Of a stretch of DNA of 10,986 bases, positions 5,548-10,870 are shown piece after piece. Position numbers and translations under genes: made by a program. Position 1 is the first letter of the stretch; each line of letters starts with the position of its first letter. The notes under the pieces were generated by a model. That model did not search any database. It saw only the letters and a program-made list of their open reading frames with translations, and was not told the origin of the DNA. The stretch lies in contig CAZSPL010000135.1 in the NCBI GenBank assembly GCA_964608735.1, forward strand, positions 1 through 10,986, written 5' to 3'. The DNA comes from CAZSPL01 sp964608735 (lineage in GTDB: Bacteria > JAJVIF01 > JAPKYR01 > CAZSPL01).

Positions 5548-6938
5548 CACGCATCACCCCCCCTTGAGATATACTCCATTATTTCTTCAAGCTCCTCGCG
5601 GAATGCTTCTATATAATCAGTGCTCACGCTTTCCGTTACTGCGAGCAGCATGCAGTCGTCCAGACCTATACCGGGAAACCAGTTGACGAGCGGTAATCCG
5701 CCGATGAAATCACTGCCGAGCAGATGGTCGTTGACGGTAAAGGTATCGGCATCGATTCTCACGACGATTTCATTGAAGAAAGGTTTACCGGGGTAATAAA
5801 GCTCCACGCCATCGATCTCGGATATCCTGTCGGCAAGAAGGCGCGCTCTTCCGGCTATTTCCTTTGCCAGCAGCGGAAGCCCTTCCCTGCCCCAGTATGT
5901 CATATACATCGCAGCGGCGAGAGCGCATAGCGCTTCATTCGTGCAGATGTTCGATGTCGCTCTCTCCCTGCGGATGTGCTGCTCGCGCGCCTGCAGGTTG
6001 AGTACGAACCCCTCATTGCCGTTGACATCGACGGTCCGTCCGACGAGCCTTCCCGGCAGCTTGCGTATGTATTCCTGCTTCGTCGCGAAGTATCCGAGCA
6101 GCGGGCCGCCGAATCCGATCGGCAGTCCGAGGGGCTGGCCTTCGCCGACTGCCACATCGAACCCGAGATGCCCCGGCGGCTTCAGGATTGCAAGCGCGAT
6201 GGGATTGCATACGGCAACCGATACGGCCTGGTTCGCATGCAGCTTCTCGTTCAATTTTTCAAGGCGCCCGAAGTCTTCTATCAGTCCGAGGCAGTTGGGA
6301 TATTGTATGAAACACCCGGCTGTTTCATCGCCGATCGCGGCGTCGATTGCGTCGTAATCGGTAAGCCCGTCCTTCATGGGAACCGTTTTTAACTGCATCT
6401 CCAGCCCGAAGTTATATGTGGCCATGACTTCGATGTATTCCGGATTCAGCCCTTCGCTTACGAGTATCCTGTTACGCTTCTTCCCAACTTTTTCCTTTAT
6501 CATCACGAGCGCATCGGCGCAAGCGGTGCCGCCGTCGTAGGATGATGCGTTGCTGACATCCATCCCGGTAAGCTCTGCAATCATCGACTGGTATTCATAA
6601 ACAGCCTGGAGGGTCCCCTGGCTTGCCTCCGCCTGGTAGGGTGTATATGCGGTGAGGAATTCGCCCCTTGAGAGGAGAGTCTTCAATACCGACGGGATGA
6701 AATGGTTATACAAACCCGCGCCGAGGAATGAGGGGTGACTGGTCAGCGGAAAGTTCTCATCGGCGAGGTCGCGCGCGAGTTCGAGGACATCGGCTTCGCT
6801 CATCGGTTCCGGAAGCTCGCTCGGGGCTTTCTGCTTCAGAGCATCCGGTATGCTCGAGAAGAGCTCATCCACCGAATTCACTCCGCATGCCTTCAGCATT
6901 TTTTCGAAATCTCTCTCCGAATGCGGTACGTAAACCAT
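5547..6938 (-). CDS. gcvPA: Glycine dehydrogenase (decarboxylating) subunit 1, alpha half of the P protein
   Basis: This 463-aa partner of GcvPB forms the alpha2beta2 P protein of the glycine cleavage system. It has the N-terminal-half fold of P protein and carries no PLP lysine. Typical family stretches are YVPHSERDFEKML at the start, SFLGAGLYNHFIPSVLKTLL near 70-89, AYTPYQAEASQGTLQAVYEY near 96-115, SNASSYDGGTACADA near 130-144 and RERATSNICTNEALCALA further on. The ATG at 6938 has GGAG 8 bases upstream. A 112-base gap with a hairpin separates it from gcvH, while it overlaps gcvPB by one base. The length is as expected and no frameshift is seen. Confidence 0.97.
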   Translation of the reverse strand: MVYVPHSERDFEKMLKACGVNSVDELFSSIPDALKQKAPSELPEPMSEADVLELARDLADENFPLTSHPSFLGAGLYNHFIPSVLKTLLSRGEFLTAYTPYQAEASQGTLQAVYEYQSMIAELTGMDVSNASSYDGGTACADALVMIKEKVGKKRNRILVSEGLNPEYIEVMATYNFGLEMQLKTVPMKDGLTDYDAIDAAIGDETAGCFIQYPNCLGLIEDFGRLEKLNEKLHANQAVSVAVCNPIALAILKPPGHLGFDVAVGEGQPLGLPIGFGGPLLGYFATKQEYIRKLPGRLVGRTVDVNGNEGFVLNLQAREQHIRRERATSNICTNEALCALAAAMYMTYWGREGLPLLAKEIAGRARLLADRISEIDGVELYYPGKPFFNEIVVRIDADTFTVNDHLLGSDFIGGLPLVNWFPGIGLDDCMLLAVTESVSTDYIEAFREELEEIMEYISRGGDA

Positions 6939-7000
6939 TTATCTTACTCCAGGTTTTAGATTCCCGTCATCGCTTGCGCGCAGGGGAAAAAGGATAAATG

Positions 7001-7026
7001 AAAAGGGAGCACTGCACAATGCTCCC
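7001..7026 (-). terminator. Hairpin in the gcvH-gcvPA gap: possible attenuator or RNA-processing site
   Basis: On the minus strand, GGGAGCA (7026-7020) pairs with TGCTCCC (7011-7005) around an 8-base loop and is followed by TTTT (7004-7001), and after a few bases by a second T-rich stretch. The 7-bp stem with a short, broken U-tract suggests partial termination or a stabilising stem between the gcvT-gcvH and gcvPA-gcvPB parts of the operon. Confidence 0.5.
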
Positions 7027-7050
7027 TCCCTTCCCGGTTAATTGAAGCGT

Positions 7051-7443
7051 CTAATGATCCCCGCCGGATTCCACATAATCGGCATATGCCGTGGCGTCCA
7101 TGAGGTCTTCCACCTCGGTGGGATTGGTAAGCTCGATCTCGATCATATATCCCTCGCCGTAGGGGTCGGTGTTGACGAGCTCAGGCTTCTCGTTGAGCTT
7201 GTCATTGAGCCCTGTCACCTTGCAGGCAACCTGGACATAGATCTGCGCGGTGGTCTTGGCGCTGTCCACCATCATCGCCTCGTCACCGAGGCCGAATTCA
7301 TCGCCGATCTCGGGAAATTCGACGTAGACGATATCCCCCAGCTCCGACTGGGCATAATCGGTGATGCCCATCTTCGCCTTATTACCGTTGATGCTGAGCC
7401 ACTCGTGTGTTTTTGTGTACTTAAGGTTAGCCGGTGTATTCAT
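7051..7443 (-). CDS. gcvH: Glycine cleavage system H protein (lipoyl carrier)
   Basis: This small carrier's lipoyl-lysine shuttles the aminomethyl group from P to T protein and is reoxidised by L protein. The 130-aa length is typical. The start is the ATG at 7443, with GGAG 8 bases upstream; the GTG three codons earlier overlaps this site. Family features are LKYTKTHEWL at 8-17, GITDYAQSELGDIVYVEFPE at 26-45 and DPYGEGYMIEIEL at 93-105. The lipoylation site is Lys63, in a divergent context: VDSAKTTAQIYVQVACKV instead of the usual VESVKA.S..YAPVSG, with Asp for Glu and Cys74 where the turn Gly/Ser normally sits. The fold-defining residues look intact, so I expect a working carrier. It lies 26 bases after gcvT, and lplA in the same operon would lipoylate it. 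Confidence 0.95.
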   Translation of the reverse strand: MNTPANLKYTKTHEWLSINGNKAKMGITDYAQSELGDIVYVEFPEIGDEFGLGDEAMMVDSAKTTAQIYVQVACKVTGLNDKLNEKPELVNTDPYGEGYMIEIELTNPTEVEDLMDATAYADYVESGGDH

Positions 7444-7469
7444 TGCTCCCACTCCATTAAGTATTCTGG

Positions 7470-8567
7470 TTAAGATCCCCTCTTATAAAAAGGCGTCTCG
7501 ACAACCGTCGCCGGGAATCGTTTATCATGAATCACGATCTCCAACGATGTACCGATATCGAATTCCGCCGTATCAGGGAGGTAGCATAGCGCGATTTTAT
7601 CATTTCGTACAGGGCTAAGACACCCCGAAGTCACATATCCGACTTCTTTTGTATCCACGAACAGCTTGTTGCCGTGCCTCGGAACCGGGCCGGACCCGGC
7701 GACGATGCCACGGATCTTACGCTTCAAGCCCGCTTTCTTGATGGCTTTCAGGTCAACCGAACCGATGAAATCCCCCTTCTTCATCTTGACGACCCATCCC
7801 AGCCCGGCTTCGAGAGGGTTGATATCCTCCTCGAGTTCGTTACCGTAGAGGGAATAGCATACTTCGAGCCTTAATGTGTCCCTCGCCCCGAGGCCGATGG
7901 GCTTGAGGTCGGCGCGCCCGACATCGAACAGCCTGTCCCATACCGCGCGGGCATTTTCGTTGGATGTGAAAATCTCGAAACCGTCCTCGCCGGTATATCC
8001 CGTTCGGGCGATCGTAATCGGGATTCCCTTCCACGAGGTCTTCATGCATCCGAAATATTCCAGCGACGTGAAATCTGATTCGAGCGCCTTGTCGAGGATC
8101 TCCTGCGCTTTCGGCCCTTGCAGCGCGGTCAGGGCAATTTCATAGGAGCGGTTGACAAAGACATCCTGTCCGAATTTTTCGATGATCCACCCGTTTATCT
8201 TGACCTGGTTCGCGGCGTTGACGACCATCATATATTCGTCGTCACCGATGCGGTATACGATGATGTCATCCCGTATCCCGGCATGGTCGTTGAGGATGGT
8301 TGAATACTGCGCCTGTCCCGTCTTGAGCTTCGAGACATCGTTGGTGGTGAGTTTCTGCAGGACGTCGAGCGCGTCGGGTGTTGTGAAGAAAAGCTCCCCC
8401 ATGTGGGTCAGGTCAAACGCCCCGGCCGATTTTCGCACCTGCATGTGCTCTTCGGTCTGTGATGTGTACCACACCGGCATCTCATAGCCGGCAAACTCGA
8501 TCATGCGCGCGCCAAGGTCCTTATGCACATCATTAAGGGGAGTCCGGATAATGCTTTGATTTTCCAT
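7470..8567 (-). CDS. gcvT: Aminomethyltransferase, glycine cleavage system T protein
   Basis: This enzyme transfers the methylene group from aminomethyl-GcvH to tetrahydrofolate, releasing ammonia and giving 5,10-methylene-THF. The 365-aa length is normal. Visible motifs are the N-terminal RTPLNDVHKDLGARMIEFAGYEMPV, FDLTHMGEL near 51-59, GIRDDIIVYRIGDDEYMMVVNA near 97-118 (including the aspartate that activates folate), ARTGYTGEDGFEIF near 187-200, LGARDTLRLE near 227-236 and the C-terminal barrel with GYVTSGCLSP. The ATG at 8567 has GAGGA 8 bases upstream and lies inside the end of the transglycosylase gene (35-base overlap), which shows they are co-transcribed. No glycine riboswitch precedes it; there is no room for one. 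Confidence 0.97.
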   Translation of the reverse strand: MENQSIIRTPLNDVHKDLGARMIEFAGYEMPVWYTSQTEEHMQVRKSAGAFDLTHMGELFFTTPDALDVLQKLTTNDVSKLKTGQAQYSTILNDHAGIRDDIIVYRIGDDEYMMVVNAANQVKINGWIIEKFGQDVFVNRSYEIALTALQGPKAQEILDKALESDFTSLEYFGCMKTSWKGIPITIARTGYTGEDGFEIFTSNENARAVWDRLFDVGRADLKPIGLGARDTLRLEVCYSLYGNELEEDINPLEAGLGWVVKMKKGDFIGSVDLKAIKKAGLKRKIRGIVAGSGPVPRHGNKLFVDTKEVGYVTSGCLSPVRNDKIALCYLPDTAEFDIGTSLEIVIHDKRFPATVVETPFYKRGS

Positions 8568-9735
8568 AAATGTAATCCTCGTACTCCTCTTCGCGGAGGA
8601 AATTCTTGTAGACCCTCGTCACCTTGTAAACGTAATTTATCGTCTCTTCGTAAGGTGGTATCCCGCCGTATTTCTTCACGGCCCCGGCGCCGGCGTTGTA
8701 TGACGCGAGTATGTAATCATAGATGTGGTCATAGCCGGCCCATCGCTCAAGCTCATTCTGGAGGTATTCGAAAGTCGCGCGGATATTCTCGTCGATATCG
8801 AACGGGTCCTCGACGCCGTGCTTCTCGGCGGTGTACGGCATCAACTGGCCGAGTCCCATGGCCCCAGCGTGGCTTACAGAGTTGGGGTTGAATGACGACT
8901 CGCAGGCCACGAGCGCCATGACGAATCGCGCGTCGATGTCCGGGAATGCTTTCGCGTTCACCGCTATGGCTTCGAAGATCTCGTTGGCGGTGCCCTCATC
9001 GAGACGGGGGTTGTAATAGAGTATGGCGGAGACATACGCGGAACGGACTTCTTCATTGCTCAGGTAGCTGTAATCGTCCTTATATTCCGGCGGCTTGCCT
9101 TCGAACCCGGTACCGTCGGCGACCTCGATGATTTCCGGCCCGACGGGGAGCTTATCTATGACAGGCTGGAAGCGTTTGGCGTCAGTGAAAATATCCTCGA
9201 TCTCCGATTTCATCTCGTCGTTGAGGCCGTCGAATCCGTTAGGCGGATAGAAACGCTGGCCGACGAGGTAGTAGGTCACGGCATCCTCGAGGTCCTGGTT
9301 GCAGGTCTTGTTGTAAGTCTCTGAGAACGCTCGAACCACGCGGTCGATGTCGTCCCAAACTCGGGCGATCTGGCAGTCGGCATATTTAAATTGCGTCTCG
9401 AACTGGAAGTATGTCAGCCTTGTGGCGGCGACGGTGCGCTCGTCTTCATAGCGGCATATCGCAGTTATCAGCCCGGAGTCGAAGCCGTTGTTCGATGAAA
9501 GCTGGATTATCTTATGCGCGATATTAATCCTGTCGTCAAGGTAGCTGTAGTCATCGACCACGGCGAACTGCTCTTCGGTGAACAGGGACGCGAGGTTGGT
9601 GACCCTGTAGTCGCTCTTCGAGATGATTATATCGGACGGCGTGCCGGCCATCGCGACCGGGACGAACATCGCCATCACGTAAATAAAAACCCCAAGAGTG
9701 ATACTTGGGCGTATAAGGGCCCCGCGTATGGGCAT
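8533..9735 (-). CDS. Secreted lytic transglycosylase (SLT/LysM-less, Slt70-type C-terminal domain)
   Basis: This 400-aa enzyme is predicted to cleave peptidoglycan between N-acetylmuramic acid and N-acetylglucosamine outside the membrane. The ATG at 9735 has AGAGGA 8 bases upstream. Residues 1-30 are a signal peptide ending AMA, with likely cleavage before GTP. The catalytic SLT domain spans about 255-385: Glu279 in ALVACESSFNPNSVS, GAMGLGQLMP at 291-300 (usually GLMQLMP), DIDENIRA at 313-320, ASYNAGAGAV at 344-353 and INYVYKV at 366-372. Residues 61-190 appear to be a second, degenerate copy. The string DDYSYL precedes both halves (61-66 and 220-225), A....E spacing is kept at 92-97, and a DID...RA helix recurs at 129-136, but the GLMQ and SYNAG loops are lost. 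It lies second in the operon, 33 bases after the SCP2-like gene, and overlaps gcvT. Whether it serves growth, remodelling or a secretion apparatus is not visible. Confidence 0.88.
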   Translation of the reverse strand: MPIRGALIRPSITLGVFIYVMAMFVPVAMAGTPSDIIISKSDYRVTNLASLFTEEQFAVVDDYSYLDDRINIAHKIIQLSSNNGFDSGLITAICRYEDERTVAATRLTYFQFETQFKYADCQIARVWDDIDRVVRAFSETYNKTCNQDLEDAVTYYLVGQRFYPPNGFDGLNDEMKSEIEDIFTDAKRFQPVIDKLPVGPEIIEVADGTGFEGKPPEYKDDYSYLSNEEVRSAYVSAILYYNPRLDEGTANEIFEAIAVNAKAFPDIDARFVMALVACESSFNPNSVSHAGAMGLGQLMPYTAEKHGVEDPFDIDENIRATFEYLQNELERWAGYDHIYDYILASYNAGAGAVKKYGGIPPYEETINYVYKVTRVYKNFLREEEYEDYIYGKSKHYPDSP

Positions 9736-9768
9736 GGTATGTTTCCTCTTAAAACCGTCGACTCATCG

Positions 9769-10164
9769 TCAGCTTATGGAGTCGATAATTTCCTTATAAA
9801 TTTTTACCGCCTTGCCGTACATCGACTTGAGCAGCACGAACTGCTCGACCTCTCCGGCGACGCGCACGCGCTCGGTCATCAAGGCGGGGATGAGGTCAAG
9901 GTTGCCCGACCAGAGCCTGTGACCGGTTTCCCAGTCCATTTCAAGGGTCGCCGCCGGGGTTATCTCCCCGTCGGCAAGGAAAAGGACCTTGCTCGAGTCA
10001 TCCTTGAAATCAAGGTACATGATGACCTCGGGCCGGTCATACTTAATCTTTACGACTTTATTTATGCCCACAAGGTTGGGTTTCATCTCGTCGAGGGCGA
10101 AAAGCCTGTCGAAAAGCTTCTGGAAGATGTCCTGTATGACCTTCGGGTCCTCGGTCGGCACCAT
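9769..10164 (-). CDS. SCP2 sterol-binding-domain-like protein, first gene of the operon
   Basis: This 131-aa soluble protein covers nearly one SCP-2-like domain, a fold that binds lipids or other hydrophobic molecules; bacterial members are mostly uncharacterised. The hints are a helix at 5-25, strand-rich 35-65 (VVKIKYDRPEVIMYLDFKD) and a C-terminal part at 70-128 of the family pattern: ATLEMDWETGHRLWSGNLDL, then the ALMTERVRVAGEVEQFVLLK strand-helix that closes the lipid tunnel, then a final amphipathic helix. There is no signal peptide. The ATG at 10164 has a GGGG ribosome site about 10 bases away and lies about 42 bases from the predicted transcript start, next to a leader hairpin. The family call is from pattern recognition, not a search. 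Being first in a glycine cleavage operon is unexpected and gives no clear functional hint. Confidence 0.65.
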   Translation of the reverse strand: MVPTEDPKVIQDIFQKLFDRLFALDEMKPNLVGINKVVKIKYDRPEVIMYLDFKDDSSKVLFLADGEITPAATLEMDWETGHRLWSGNLDLIPALMTERVRVAGEVEQFVLLKSMYGKAVKIYKEIIDSIS

Positions 10165-10178
10165 AATGCTAAGTCCCC

Positions 10179-10202
10179 TTCAAGCCCGCTCAGGGCTTTG
10201 AA
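10179..10202 (-). promoter_or_regulatory. Hairpin at the 5' end of the operon leader
   Basis: On the minus strand, TTCAAAGCCC (10202-10193) pairs with GGGCTTGAA (10187-10179) around a 5-base loop, with one bulged A. The predicted transcript start is near 10206, so the RNA would begin almost directly with this 9-bp stem, and the ribosome site (GGGG at 10174-10177) starts just past it. Such 5' stems commonly protect transcripts from decay; a regulatory role is possible. It is too short for a known riboswitch. Confidence 0.5.
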
Positions 10203-10212
10203 AATCGTTTTC

Positions 10213-10240
10213 ATTATATCGCCCGGAGGATTGATGTCAA
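10213..10240 (-). promoter_or_regulatory. Perfect-consensus sigma70 promoter of the SCP2-slt-gcv-lplA operon
   Basis: On the minus strand, TTGACA (10240-10235) is followed after 16 bases by TATAAT (10218-10213). Both hexamers match consensus exactly; only the spacer is one base under the optimum. The predicted start is near 10206. Such a match points to high constitutive activity for an operon whose products would be expected to respond to glycine. I see no clear operator palindrome overlapping it. Confidence 0.85.
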
Positions 10241-10289
10241 GGCGATATGCAACGTCAGTATATGCTATAAAATAACTACCATGCAAAAA

Positions 10290-10361
10290 TGGAGCGTACC
10301 GGACTCGAACCGGTAACCCCCACCTTGCAAAGGTGGTGCTCTTCCATTGAGCTAACGCCCC
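10290..10361 (-). tRNA. tRNA-Ala (anticodon UGC)
   Basis: The minus strand folds into a complete cloverleaf: a 7-bp acceptor stem (GGGGCGT with ACGCTCC), a 4-bp D stem, anticodon stem CCACC/GGTGG with loop TTTGCAA (anticodon TGC), a 5-base variable loop, and T stem ACCGG/CCGGT with loop TTCGAGT. The G3-U70 wobble pair, the main identity mark for alanyl-tRNA synthetase, is present, with discriminator A at 10290. CCA is not encoded; a TTTTT run follows directly. It decodes GCA and related alanine codons. Confidence 0.97.
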
Positions 10362-10371
10362 GGGCGGATTC

Positions 10372-10400
10372 ATTCTACTACATGGAGGCATCGAAGGCAA
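10372..10400 (-). promoter_or_regulatory. Promoter of tRNA-Ala
   Basis: On the minus strand, TTGCCT (10400-10395) and TAGAAT (10377-10372) are separated by 17 bases. The start would fall only a few bases before the tRNA 5' end at 10361. The GC-rich AATCCGCCC between them may be a stringent-type discriminator, common for tRNA genes. Confidence 0.65.
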
Positions 10401-10513
10401 AGCGGTTTCTCGAAAAACGGGGCCAAATCAGGGACAGGCGGCATTCCAAGGGCTTCCCCGAACCCACTGTTTCACATTAAAATATTTTTCTCTTGAATAT
10501 GTAAAAAAATGGT

Positions 10514-10542
10514 TTGACAAATGCGGGTTCAGCTTTTATATT
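10514..10542 (+). promoter_or_regulatory. Strong plus-strand promoter with A/T-rich upstream tract
   Basis: TTGACA (10514-10519) and TATATT (10537-10542) are spaced by 17 bases. Upstream, about 10475-10510 is nearly pure A/T, like an UP element that contacts the RNA polymerase alpha subunits. The predicted start is near 10549. No open reading frame follows, which points to an RNA product. Confidence 0.75.
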
Positions 10543-10548
10543 ATGTTC

Positions 10549-10687
10549 AGTACATTGACGTCCAAGTTTGTCTTAGCCTGCTTTTAACTAAGGCAATTAA
10601 CATAATAGGGTCGGCCTCTTGGCCACCCGGTTGACAAATTTAATACCGTAAAGCACGAGCAGCTGCCGCTCGTGCTTTTATATTTTC
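10549..10687 (+). ncRNA. Candidate small non-coding RNA of unknown function
   Basis: A complete transcription unit without a coding frame: strong promoter at 10514-10542, terminator at 10651-10687, expected RNA about 130-140 bases. It can fold into stem 1, TTGTCTTAG (10568-10576) with CTAAGGCAA (10588-10596), 9 bp; stem 2, GGGT.GGCC with GGCCACCC (10608-10628), 8 bp with one bulged C and a TCTT loop; a short CGGT/ACCG pairing; and the terminator. An alternative pairing of AAGTTTGTC (10564-10572) with GACAAATTT (10633-10641) would break stem 1. It lacks the marks of SRP RNA, tmRNA, 6S RNA, RNase P RNA or a riboswitch known to me, and no gene lies downstream on its strand. The unit is convergent with the peptidase gene. 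That it is transcribed is inferred from signals only. Confidence 0.55.
10651..10687 (+). terminator. Terminator of the candidate small RNA
   Basis: AAGCACGAGC (10651-10660) pairs with GCTCGTGCTT (10668-10677) around loop AGCTGCC and is followed by TTTTATATTTT. The 10-bp stem and U-rich tail form a strong plus-strand intrinsic terminator. In the other direction only a short T run follows. Confidence 0.88.
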
Positions 10688-10717
10688 AGGGGCCCCGCGG
10701 ATATCGCGGTCAGATGG

Positions 10718-10753
10718 AAAAAATTAAGCGCGGTGCTGCCAACCGCGCTTTTT
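10718..10753. terminator. Two-way intrinsic terminator between the small RNA and the peptidase gene
   Basis: AAGCGCGGT (10726-10734) pairs with ACCGCGCTT (10742-10750), with TTTTT beyond on the plus strand and TTAATTTTTT beyond on the minus strand. It can stop read-through of the plus-strand RNA and end the peptidase transcript arriving from the right. Confidence 0.85.
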
Positions 10754-10870
10754 GTCTATTCCCCCCCGGATCATAGAACGTAAGTTTTATCCGTTCTCAC
10801 TTTTTCTGATGCACTTTCAATCAGCTTTAATATAAAAGCGGCCGGAAATATTCAGAAAATCGGTCATTCG

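Larger units (their letters stand above)
10362..10870. other. Gene-free stretch of about 500 bases with divergent promoters and terminators
   Basis: There is no credible protein gene between tRNA-Ala and the right-edge peptidase. From left to right it contains the tRNA promoter (minus), an A/T-rich tract (10483-10510), a strong plus-strand promoter, a foldable segment with terminator (candidate small RNA), the hairpin CCGCG/CGCGG (10695-10709), a two-way terminator (10718-10753), and the hairpin AGAACG/CGTTCT (10775-10797) past the peptidase gene. An open frame at 10289-10480 (+) only mirrors the tRNA and is not a gene. Confidence 0.7.

Noticed and set aside
10083..10215. Minus-strand frame beginning MKTIFKALSGLEGD as a leader peptide or longer first gene
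   Set aside because: Its ATG overlaps the -10 box (TATAATG) and lies before the predicted transcript start; it then runs out of frame through the SCP2-like gene, which has the better coding pattern.
6939..10290. Glycine riboswitch controlling the gcv genes
   Set aside because: The leader before the operon is about 42 bases, the gcvT start lies inside the preceding gene, and the 112-base gcvH-gcvPA gap holds only a simple hairpin; none can hold the known glycine aptamer.
10289..10480. Plus-strand open frame beginning MERTGLEPVTPTLQRW
   Set aside because: It is the antisense of tRNA-Ala; this string is a well-known false protein call opposite alanine tRNA genes, and it has no ribosome site.
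10549..10687. Candidate RNA as SRP RNA, tmRNA, 6S RNA or RNase P RNA
   Set aside because: There is no GGAAGGAAGC-type SRP loop, no tRNA-like ends, no long rod with a central bubble, and it is too short for RNase P RNA.
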